Source: JACRPI01 sp041671005
GTDB taxonomy: Archaea; Nanobdellota; Nanobdellia; Woesearchaeales; DSVV01
Assembly: GCA_041671005.1 (NCBI GenBank)
Contig: JBAZCJ010000011.1
Span: 1 to 20,349 of the forward strand
Reading direction: 5' to 3'
Length of the DNA: 20,349 bases
Made by a program: the position numbers and the translations under genes
Notes under the pieces: generated by a model
What the model was told of the DNA's origin: nothing
Database searches by the model: none
Seen by the model: the letters and a program-made list of their open reading frames with translations, nothing else
Shown: piece after piece, positions 8,201-16,100 of the stretch
How the letters are laid out: every line of letters begins with the position of its first letter
Position numbering within the stretch: position 1 is the first letter of the stretch

Positions 8201-8584
8201 TGCGACCAATTTTTATCAGCACAAATTTGTCAGAATGTTGTCAATGCACTTTTCTGGAATTGGTTCTGGGCATTGAAAGATAGAGTAGTATCAAGTATGG
8301 TCTTTTCAGCAGTGGAAAAAATTAAAGAAAAATTTGTAGAATGTCCTCCTACTGGAGATAGTACATCCAATCCTGCGATGATTAATTGTGATGTTTGGAG
8401 AGGAGGAATGGCCTTCGTTACTTTAGGAACAACAATATGGGATACAAAGGAAATCCTTGTAGGTATCTTTGGAGAAAATGGCATGTTTGGTAATCAGACA
8501 GCTGAAGAACAGCAGACAGCGCTTGAAGAAGAAGTCGATGCAGATATTGAAACACAACTGGGCACAACACCGACGTATGGATAA
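5270..8584 (+). CDS. Large secreted protein with five Ig-like repeats and a Cys-rich C-terminal domain
   Basis: This 1104-aa protein starts with a Sec signal peptide (MNCKKSYALFMIFLMLSLPI, cleavage probably after SAFA near residue 27). Residues about 28-590 form five Ig-like beta-sandwich repeats. Four of them carry an NVYA-like strand followed by a C-x8/9-C pair ending CYY, CSW, CYW or CTW (Cys 90/99, 313/323, 418/427, 535/545), which suggests one internal disulfide each. The second repeat (139-242) instead has a Cys cluster (167, 170, 174). D-(E/T)-x-x-P boundaries and D-N-A-G-N turns mark repeat edges. Residues about 740-1065 form a helical, Cys-rich domain (880, 885, 888, 939, 943, 964, 978, 987) shared with the 2043-aa protein. 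The C-terminus is acidic and Glu/Gln-rich. No membrane anchor is obvious beyond short hydrophobic stretches such as LFWNWFWAL. It is probably held at the surface by the preceding anchored protein; this partnership is an inference from gene order. Confidence 0.82.
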   Translation: MNCKKSYALFMIFLMLSLPIFSASAFAATTVSINSYAGRDGVNGYISEYDDTLNVEAEIILDTSTDSFTNFTQGNVYAEVFGKKEVFDSCEQSGSSYTCYYNSASADRTAAEKSLLVSVYDDDKAIVATEEETVYIDGESPTINKASYPSYFTDDVTISLELEDEACTSCSSACSGIDRVELFFAEEVKENLTIDTSDCEYDTTLETSVSELGLTEGEQQMCIYVYDNVQNSVKKCSTITVDTEAPSIPSNSFVIKDDSGNAIEHTSGAPIHATVQVNITDVVTGLKTETVYANLSAFNSVIGADYNLMTGDCSEYENSVYICSWDVYIETSEITPSVKIYAEDNAGNIGGLTKTISFVEDTTVPAVLSLTSAYGDYFNAKNNTLTLEVQEEGSGFDDVNVYINLAELLLGSPHAESCAQSGTVWYCYWSFAVPSSVAHGESIDVTIASLKDDAGNSYDSTTFEEQTFIYDEEAPVFLNATMIAVGREADVITEGDIVSIEAYLEEDVSGLDTANVYADYSDFDDTNDMQSAQSCVEVNEDIWLCTWEYTGALTSGDSVELNFVATDNAGNFKDSEDDNVVAEKFVVGFVEGQVDYWDEYANVEDMPMLNPNFLYFTSSGTIVRVDAELISKGTMPYIHAYQINACQAGLWMPTNMSAMEWYEAGIVGQYYTEDNRQSKYILVNIPSFFYGKVNATVPEDSIVQIFCTASITQARSEYSNIYSPNEEVNITIEIPLMTGLYTEPSLASVDKIQKYEKLINGLEKITKFLGTWTDWGMKICGPANTVRVLANNLVTMLKSVDVLTHGEVTSAVAATVQVTNFLDRMWYGYYAKEDVFAEKNSDGVDVTEIADTDKMEYNFHSEQGKIFSNKYKELSLGFVCDTVLCESCTESWNKLIFSSKKEKAQPTGGYVGGTYVPDWLSIRQIPVNPRENFVVALICWPPCIPGIYSQLNIYKEILIAYNTCLNVATIKGEDVSQCDQFLSAQICQNVVNALFWNWFWALKDRVVSSMVFSAVEKIKEKFVECPPTGDSTSNPAMINCDVWRGGMAFVTLGTTIWDTKEILVGIFGENGMFGNQTAEEQQTALEEEVDADIETQLGTTPTYG

Positions 8585-8602
8585 AATGAAAACGGATAAA
8601 AA

Positions 8603-10216
8603 ATGAAACACCATAACAAACATTTCATCGGAGCATTGAGTGTAATTGTATTAATTATAGTGCTAATGGGAGTTTTACTCAGTAGTCAGAATCTGATTGG
8701 CTTTGGTGATATGACAGGAATGGCAGTAACAGCAGCTGAACTGCAAAGTGAAAGAGATGCGCTTGTTGAAGAAAATGCATTTACTTTATATGGTGCAAGT
8801 TTAATTGTCAAGTACAAAAAAAGTGATAGTAATGAGGTTTATACCTTACGTTATGATTCTATCTCTAATAAGTATACATATCAGGGAGGAACAACATCTA
8901 ATACTCTTAAACAAGCATCTTATGATACTTTTGAACAAGCATATAATTCCCTTCAAGTCCCTCCAGCGGAGGGTTATGTTGCTCAGGAAATAATGATACA
9001 AGATTCAGGTAATCATTTAATCGGTGACCCAATAACCTTTGACTCAGCTACCTCGGAGGGGGGTACTGTTTTTACTGCCGCCGGTGATATATCAGGTATT
9101 AACACTTTAGTTTATGAGCATGAACAAAAAAAATATGATGCTTTAATTATTAAAGCAAAAAAAACAGAATCAATAACAACATTAGCAACTCAATTAAATG
9201 TAAATCCTACAGCAGTTACTGAAGAAGAAACAGCAATTAATACATATTTGCATGCCGATGATTCATCATACGCTGCAGTTAATTACGATATTATAACAGA
9301 TACATATTCTGGAACTATTGGAGGAAGTACTGTTACATGGGATGATACAGGTAAAACAATGTATATTGTTACAACCAGTGGTGGTACTACAACTAAATTG
9401 TATACAGAAAAAAAGAATGGTAACACTAAATATTACCAAGAAACTTGTACTTTAAATAAAAAATGTCAGACTACAACTCTTTCAGGAAACGAAGCAGAAG
9501 CAGCGAAAGAAAAGTATGAGACTGTAAAAGATGCGTATGAAAAAGTTGAAGATCATGTAGAATCAGGAATCGAAGCAGGACAAGTAACCGGGATTACAAC
9601 AACTGTTCGTAAAGAGTCATATATGAATCAAATCTATAATGAACAAGAAAGACAAACAGTTGGAATTTTAACAGGATATCTCAATAATTGGGTTAATGAA
9701 AAACTTGGGAGCTGGAGTCGTGGTAGGCCTGCATGGATTTGCAAATACATTTTTGGTTTGGAATATTACAGAAATTCTGGATGGGTAAGTATGCCAGGAA
9801 ATACATCATCAACACAACTTCAGTCTACGCTTATTAGTCACAGCAGTACTATTATTATTGATGGAGAAAAAGAAGAAATCACCGATACATTATACAGATA
9901 TGCATACACAATCCGATTATTATCTAATCAATCTGCAGAGTGGACAACATACTTGTACAATAGTTGTTCCCAAGAAAATTCACAAGAACAATTTTATGAT
10001 TATGGTGCGTTGGGTGCAGGAGAATATTATGCATTCCATTATGCAGGTGCAGGAGATCAGGATATGATTTTTGATTGCACAATAGAACAATGTTTGTATG
10101 ATCAAGCATGTGTTGTGTTTAGTGATGGTTCAGCACCAGTGTGTGTTAGTCTTGTTAATGGTGAAGGGTTTACCACACCAACTGCAGGAAGTGATTATGA
10201 TTGTGCCGTCAGTTAG
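8603..10216 (+). CDS. Membrane-anchored protein with coiled coil and Cys-rich C-terminus, apparently truncated by frameshift
   Basis: The family is not known to me. The 537-aa protein has an N-terminal anchor (residues about 8-28, ALSVIVLIIVLMGVLL) and then a variable Thr/Ser/Tyr-rich beta region (60-290). A charged helical segment (about 295-330, EAEAAKEKYETVKDAYEKVE) is a probable coiled coil. The last part (about 345-537) is distinct: GYLNNWVNEKLG, RPAWICKYIFG with Cys380, a beta-rich stretch, and a Cys cluster (455, 492, 497, 503, 514, 534). The frame stops at TAG 10214-10216, yet the +1 frame goes on with a Cys-rich tail in the same style to 10295, so the intact protein was probably about 27 residues longer. 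The start ATG overlaps the stop of a six-codon ORF (8586-8606). The spacing of 18 bases from the preceding gene suggests the same operon. Confidence 0.75.
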   Translation: MKHHNKHFIGALSVIVLIIVLMGVLLSSQNLIGFGDMTGMAVTAAELQSERDALVEENAFTLYGASLIVKYKKSDSNEVYTLRYDSISNKYTYQGGTTSNTLKQASYDTFEQAYNSLQVPPAEGYVAQEIMIQDSGNHLIGDPITFDSATSEGGTVFTAAGDISGINTLVYEHEQKKYDALIIKAKKTESITTLATQLNVNPTAVTEEETAINTYLHADDSSYAAVNYDIITDTYSGTIGGSTVTWDDTGKTMYIVTTSGGTTTKLYTEKKNGNTKYYQETCTLNKKCQTTTLSGNEAEAAKEKYETVKDAYEKVEDHVESGIEAGQVTGITTTVRKESYMNQIYNEQERQTVGILTGYLNNWVNEKLGSWSRGRPAWICKYIFGLEYYRNSGWVSMPGNTSSTQLQSTLISHSSTIIIDGEKEEITDTLYRYAYTIRLLSNQSAEWTTYLYNSCSQENSQEQFYDYGALGAGEYYAFHYAGAGDQDMIFDCTIEQCLYDQACVVFSDGSAPVCVSLVNGEGFTTPTAGSDYDCAVS

Positions 10217-10295
10217 TGGGACTGAAGCAAAGTGTAAGTCGCACGTCGCTTCCAATTGGCGAAACTATTGTTATGATTGTGCAATTACTAGTTAA
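10211..10295 (+). pseudogene. Out-of-frame Cys-rich C-terminal tail of the 537-aa protein
   Basis: If one base (for example the A at 10211) is skipped, the reading frame avoids the TAG and continues as VSGTEAKCKSHVASN, then WRNYCYDCAITS, and a TAA at 10293-10295. The tail has three cysteines and an NYCYDC ending that echoes the preceding DYDCAVS, and it fills most of the gap before the next gene. It has no start signal of its own. I read it as the original C-terminus displaced by a one-base insertion, real or from sequencing. Chance openness over 27 codons is the alternative. Confidence 0.5.
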
Positions 10296-10337
10296 CGTGG
10301 CTTCAAAATTAATCTATTATTAAAATATTGTAAAGGG

Positions 10338-11183
10338 GTGGTGGAAATTAAAATTAATCTAATGCAATCTGCATTCATAAAAAGTTTTAGAGCAAAAGGT
10401 TTTATTCATGTAGTCATGTTAGACTTTATTTATTATACAATCCTCCTTTTCCTTAGTTCATTTTATGTATACAGAATCCTCCCTTCATTTTTAAGTATTA
10501 TTGATGCAGTTGATTTATTAAAAAGTGGCGCGTTATTTTCATCAACACAAGAATTATTGACACAAACAGATGTGATGAGTGCAAATTGGTTATCATTTAA
10601 AATATACACTATCATCATTGCAGTAGTTTTATTTTTTAACTATTGCATTTTTAAATATTTGGTATGGAAAAGAATTAGTCAAAAACAACAAGTTCTGAAA
10701 GACCTTTTAAAGAGCATAGGTTTATTTTCATTACTAAATTTCATATTAATTTTCGTCTACAGTCTTCTTATTCTTTTTAGTTATTTTATTTTTGTTTCAG
10801 AAACCTTTAACATATTTTTATTTTTTGTTCTGCCTATAATAATAATTTATACGCAGAATCTTATTCACCCTTTGTTTATGCAGACTCAATCTTTTAAAGA
10901 TACTGCAAAACAGTATTTTGCAGTTGGCATTAAAAAATTGTACAGGTTTATAATCCCTTATACTTTAATGATTACAGCATTTTTATTAGTTATGTATATT
11001 GTACCTTTATTATTATTTTTACCTTCTGCTCTCTACACGTTGTGGTATGTTCTTGTATTTGTCATCTATTTTAGTTGGACAAAATATTATTTTCATGCAC
11101 TTATCATCCCTTCACCTGAAAAAATAAGTCAGAAACAAAAAGTTGAAATACCCCTAAAGAAGAAAAAAGAGAAGAAACAATGA
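10338..11183 (+). CDS. Polytopic membrane protein, about six transmembrane segments, unknown function
   Basis: The protein (281 aa from GTG 10338) has six strongly hydrophobic segments at about residues 25-48, 88-110, 126-153, 155-178, 203-228 and 231-256, and a highly basic C-terminal tail ending KKKKEKKQ, which should stay in the cytoplasm. No conserved polar motif that would name a transporter or enzyme is visible. The start is unclear: GTG at 10338 and 10341 sit inside AGGGGTGGTGG, which itself looks like a ribosome-binding site, and ATG 10362 (MQSAFIKSF) lies about 18 bases after it. The stop overlaps the next start as ATGA (11180-11183), so the two proteins are made together. A membrane platform or assembly factor for the neighbouring surface proteins is one possibility, based only on context. 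Confidence 0.72.
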   Translation: MVEIKINLMQSAFIKSFRAKGFIHVVMLDFIYYTILLFLSSFYVYRILPSFLSIIDAVDLLKSGALFSSTQELLTQTDVMSANWLSFKIYTIIIAVVLFFNYCIFKYLVWKRISQKQQVLKDLLKSIGLFSLLNFILIFVYSLLILFSYFIFVSETFNIFLFFVLPIIIIYTQNLIHPLFMQTQSFKDTAKQYFAVGIKKLYRFIIPYTLMITAFLLVMYIVPLLLFLPSALYTLWYVLVFVIYFSWTKYYFHALIIPSPEKISQKQKVEIPLKKKKEKKQ

Positions 11184-13084
11184 AAAAAGCACAAGTAACC
11201 ATATTCATTATTATTGGTCTATTTCTTTTGATAGGTGTTGGACTTTTCAGTTATTTTCAATCAGAAATATTTAGGTATAAAAATCTTCCAGAACAATTTA
11301 TTCCTGTAGCAAAATATGCAGAGCAGTGTATGAATGATGTTGCGTTGGAAGGTATTTTTCAAGCAGGTATGAACGGCGGATATATTTACAAACAATATGA
11401 AGAGCCAGAAGCATATCTTGATGCAGGTTTTCCAGTCCCTTATTGGTTTCTTGCAGGAGAAGATAGGTCAGTTACTTTACTTAAACTTGAAACTGATTTA
11501 AATCAATATATTGAAGAAAATCTCAATTCTTGTTTGAATAATTTTGATGCATTTCACAATCAGTTTATTATGAGTTCTATTACAAATATAAGTGCAGATG
11601 TTTCTATTACAAGTAGTGTTGTGACAGTAAAAGTAGAGATTCCTGTTGAAATTCAGGATGAAACAACTTCTGCAACGCTTCCTGAACTGCAGGTTGATAT
11701 TGATAACACTATTGGCAATAAACTCTTTTTGGCATATCAAATTATGAAAGCAGAAAATGAACAAGGATTTTTAGAATATTATACTAATGAAATTATTGCA
11801 GCATCAGATTGGCTGCCCTATGAAGGGATGGATTTTACCTGCAAACCCAAAAGATGGTTACTTAATGATATGAAAGTCTATATTGAAAAAGCAGTTTCAG
11901 TCAATCTTCCATTTATTATGTTTGAAGACACATCATACACTGAAACAGGAGATTTGTATTATGATAATATTTACAAAATGAATTTAGGTGTCAGTGGTGT
12001 TAGTAATTTGAAAATTACTACTAGTTATGATCCTCAATGGGGAATGGAGCTTGATGTTCAACCAAATAATAATGGTGTTGTGACAGATGTTAAAATGGTT
12101 GGCAATACAATTGCAATTCCATGTGTTAAAGTTTATCATCATAAATATTCATTAACATATCCTGTGTTGTTTGAAGTGACAGATGAAGATTCATCTGAGT
12201 ATCCATTTTTCTTTGCAGTACCAGTAATTATGAAAAGAAATGAACCTGACAGATATAATGAGATGCAGCCTTGGCCAAGTGAAACTGATACGATTAGGAG
12301 CAAGCAATATTGCAGTCCCATAACAAAAACAACTGAATATATACTTAATGCTGATAATACTATTACAACACAAGAATCAGAGCAGGATAATTGGCAGTAT
12401 TCTTTAGATATTATTGCTATGGATCATTTATATGGTTTTGATGGAATTTTAGAAGATGTTACAATTACATATCAATGTGTCCAGTTTGATTGTGAAATTG
12501 GAGAAACAGAGTATGGGAGTGGTGATTCTCTAATAGGATATCCGCTTCTTTCCTCGGAGTTCCCTACTTGTTTGAATGGTCAATTAAAAGCAGAAAAAGA
12601 AGGATACCAGCCAGTAAAAATGTTTCAGAGTGTAACAGCAGAAACAGATGGTGCAACAGTGCAGTTTGAAATGTTTAAATTAAAACAGCTTAATTTTGAT
12701 GTGACAGTTGTTCAGAATCATAATGATGTTGTAACAGAAAGAAATCTTGAAGAAGATGAAACTGCAGTAATTACTCTTAGAAATGAAGAACAAGAGTTTG
12801 AAAAAATAGTTGTGTATCCAATAGATGATTCATTTGATACTTTTGAATTGATGGTTGCAGATGATGTTACATATACTGTTGATGTAAAATTGATTAAAGG
12901 TGATACGTATGCAGGAACGTATATATATAATTGGACTCCTGATGCAAATTCAATTACTGCAGCAAGTGCTGCACATATGTATGTTATAGTTAAAGATGTA
13001 CTTTTACCAACAGATGAAAATTATCAAGAAGCAATGCAGTATGGAGAAGAGCAATCAATATATTATCCACCATATTTGACGTAA
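11180..13084 (+). CDS. Membrane-anchored surface protein with pilin-like N-terminus, paralog of the 745-aa protein
   Basis: This 634-aa protein begins MKKAQVTIFIIIGLFLLIGV, a lysine-alanine-glutamine junction followed by one hydrophobic helix (about 5-25), then a long extracellular part. Landmarks shared with the protein at 3032: a Cys at 50 followed by AGMNGGYIY at 62-70, YIEENLNSCLNNF at 110-122, DWLPYEGMDFTC at 210-221, LPFIMFEDTSY at 243-253, and YSLTYPVLFEVTD at 323-335, which is followed by a beta segment ending MKRNEP at 351-356. A Cys-containing beta domain and VDVKLIKGDTYAG near the C-terminus are also shared. It carries an insertion of roughly 30 residues after MKRNEP (PWPSETDTIRSKQYC and onwards) relative to its paralog. 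Translation is coupled to the preceding membrane protein by an ATGA overlap. Function is unknown; role as the membrane partner of the giant FN3 protein downstream is inferred from the parallel order of the first pair. Confidence 0.8.
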   Translation: MKKAQVTIFIIIGLFLLIGVGLFSYFQSEIFRYKNLPEQFIPVAKYAEQCMNDVALEGIFQAGMNGGYIYKQYEEPEAYLDAGFPVPYWFLAGEDRSVTLLKLETDLNQYIEENLNSCLNNFDAFHNQFIMSSITNISADVSITSSVVTVKVEIPVEIQDETTSATLPELQVDIDNTIGNKLFLAYQIMKAENEQGFLEYYTNEIIAASDWLPYEGMDFTCKPKRWLLNDMKVYIEKAVSVNLPFIMFEDTSYTETGDLYYDNIYKMNLGVSGVSNLKITTSYDPQWGMELDVQPNNNGVVTDVKMVGNTIAIPCVKVYHHKYSLTYPVLFEVTDEDSSEYPFFFAVPVIMKRNEPDRYNEMQPWPSETDTIRSKQYCSPITKTTEYILNADNTITTQESEQDNWQYSLDIIAMDHLYGFDGILEDVTITYQCVQFDCEIGETEYGSGDSLIGYPLLSSEFPTCLNGQLKAEKEGYQPVKMFQSVTAETDGATVQFEMFKLKQLNFDVTVVQNHNDVVTERNLEEDETAVITLRNEEQEFEKIVVYPIDDSFDTFELMVADDVTYTVDVKLIKGDTYAGTYIYNWTPDANSITAASAAHMYVIVKDVLLPTDENYQEAMQYGEEQSIYYPPYLT

Positions 13085-13116
13085 TCAATAATTAATTAAA
13101 ATACAAAAATACCCTC

Positions 13117-16100
13117 ATGAAATACACAAAACAAATTTCAGCTTTGTTTGTCATGTTTTTGATAGTTATGACTCCAGTCTGCTTTGCAGCAACTGTGAAT
13201 TCAGTCAGTGTTTCAGTTACAGATACAACTGCAACAATAGAATGGCAGACAGATACAGTATCAACAGGGATTGTAGATTATGGCAAGACAACGTCTGGAA
13301 TGAGTGCAGCAGCATCAACAGCAGGAGAGTCAACTACGCATGAAGTTAATCTTAATAGTTTAGAAGATAGTCAATATTATTATTATACAATTCAAGCAAC
13401 AGATACATCTGGAACCTATGCGACAAATTATATGAATTTTACAACACTTCTTTCTGCACCGCAGAATTTGATGCTTGAAGAAATTTCTGAAACCTATGTT
13501 AAAATTGAATGGGATGTTGTCAGTGGTGCGCAATCGTATAACGTATACAAAGATGGTGCATTTTTTGATTCAACAACACAACGACTTTTTGAAACATCTG
13601 CATTAAATTATAAAACTGCATATTCTTTTACAGTCACAGCAGTTGATAAATATAATAGAGAAAGTGCTGCATCAAATATATTATCATTTACAACAGAAGA
13701 ACAAAAAGTTAATTTTACTTTTGTTCAAGCAAAAGATGTTACAAAAACAACAGCAGTAATTTCATGGCAGACAGATCGTGCAGTGAATGCAACTGTAAAG
13801 TATGGTATTAACCAGGGATCATTGAATCTGAGTCAATCCTCGTCAAGTGCAGCAATAACGCATGAGTTTACATTAAAAGATCTTGAAGAAGCAAAAACTT
13901 ATTATTATCAGCTTGTCTCTGCACAAACAACATCTGAAGTAATGTCATTTAGGACTCTTGGTGATGAAACTGCAGTTGAAATAATGAGTGTGGGAGTAGG
14001 AGATGTAACCAGAGGAACAGCAGAAATAAGTTGGATAACTAATTACGAAACTCAAGGATATGTTTATTATAGTTTAGATGATTCATTCTCCCAATATTAT
14101 AGAGAAGATGATGAAGCAGTAACACATGGTGTTGAGTTAGATTCTCTTCTCAGTGGTATGACGTATTATTTTAAAATAATTGTTGAAGATGCTGAAAGTG
14201 ACATATATAATTTTACCACCTCAGAATCATTGTATGATTTCCTTGATTTAGAAGAGGTTCCAGCATTATATAATAATAATATTATTTTGTTAAAAGGAAC
14301 AACAGCAGAAAATGCACGTGTTTATGTTTTTGTTAATAGAGATGCAAATCCTTATGCTCAATCTATGTTTGAAATAAATGGGACTTATTTTGAAGTTAAT
14401 GTGACTTTAAATCCTTACTCTTATGTTGATGGGGTTAAAGGAAGAAATATTATTGAAATAGATTCTTGGGATACAAATAATAACAAAGCAGTAAAAACAT
14501 ATACTGTTGATGTCGATGTTGGTTCCCCATTATTAACAGTAAATGAGTTACCAACATATACAAATACAAATAAGATAAATATTTCCGGAGCAACTGAGTA
14601 TGATGCGACTGTTGGTTTTTTTATTGATGATAAAAGTAAAGGGTCTATATATATCACAAATGAATCAGGTTATTTTAATTATCAGCTTGATGTTGGTACT
14701 TCTTCAACGAATCATACCATTAGTGTTGAAGCAGCAGATGCAGCAGGAAATATTGCAACGTATGAAAAAATAATTTATGTTGATAGAGAAGATCCGCATC
14801 TTGATTTTTATACAAGTTTTGCAGGAACAACACATTATAAATTATTTAGAATTGACGGTCAGACAGAACCAGATGCACAAATTACTGTTACAAATTATGG
14901 CGAATTTTCAGGATGTGAAGATGCAAATTTCCAGACAAAATATGGTGAATGTGATTATCTTGCAAATGTTAATGGTCCAGGCCCATTCCAATCTTTAGAA
15001 GCATTGATAGATCCAACAAGTTTAATGGTTGACCTTTTGAGTATGGGTATTGGTGTACCCACATCAACAGTTGCAGGTCCTGACGGTAATTTTTCAATTA
15101 TCCTTTCACTTTTACCTGGAGAAGCTAATCAGCAGCTTGTTGGTAAAAATACTCTTATTTTCAATGTAACAGATATTGCAGGTAATAAATATGATACAAA
15201 AAAAGAAATCAAATATCAACCTAGTTGCATTGATTGGACATTAGAAAAAACAACAACATATCCTATGAATTTGTATACTCAGGATATGACTGCTGGGAAT
15301 ATTATTGGTAGTTCATTGTTTGAGTTGCGTTATCTTGGTGGCGGAGTTCCAGAAATAGGAAAATTAACTGTGAAGGAAGATGAAACAGGAGGTAATCTTG
15401 TTGTCAAGGAAGGATCTGTAGAAATAGGAACAACAGAATCATTATATTATATGCAAAGTTATGGTGGTTTAGAAAATAGTAATGAGTTTATTACAATTAG
15501 TTCTCAAACAGTAAAATCTACTTCATATGATAAAGATACGGGAAAAATATATCTTTATGTTCCTGTAACTATTAACAAATATACAGCAAATGTTGATGAG
15601 TTGCCTGAACAGTTTGGGGTTTATCTTGATGTTTACATGACATATACCGATGGTAATGGCGATCTTGCAAATTGTCATTTATATCCTGCGTTGAGTTATG
15701 ATATTCAGAAACCAGAATCTGTAACTAAATGGTTAAGTCCAACAATGATTAATCAATCCATTGAATTGCTTGATGGTGCAATTAATGTGACTGAGTCTGC
15801 TATTAAATATCTTACCTGGGGAGCTCGTGCAACAACATTGGCATGTGGTGCAATGATTGCATTTAATTATGTAAGAGGGTTTGAAGGTGCAACAAATGTT
15901 GAAACTAGTTCTGGTGAACAGTGCAATGCAAACTTAAAGTCAATTTATTCAGTATGTGATAGAATTTTATGTCCATCAATTCCAGAGCCATGCGATGAGG
16001 TTTCTCCTGTTAATGGATATACTGTAAATGGGAAAGTATACACTGCTGGTCAAGGAACTTTAGAATATGATGCTCAAAATACTCTTAATAATAAAATTGA

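Noticed and set aside
8586..8606. Six-codon ORF (MKTDKK) ending in an ATGA overlap with the start of the 537-aa gene.
   Set aside because: Too short and without a ribosome-binding site; probably chance in an A-rich spacer, though a coupling role cannot be excluded.
10216..10337. Possible tRNA or small RNA in the GC-richer stretch behind the 537-aa gene.
   Set aside because: No cloverleaf or T-loop sequence is found; the stretch is better explained as the displaced Cys-rich coding tail.
10305..10360. Eleven-base direct repeat AAAATTAATCT at 10305 and 10350.
   Set aside because: Low-complexity AT sequence; no further copies or symmetry to suggest an operator.
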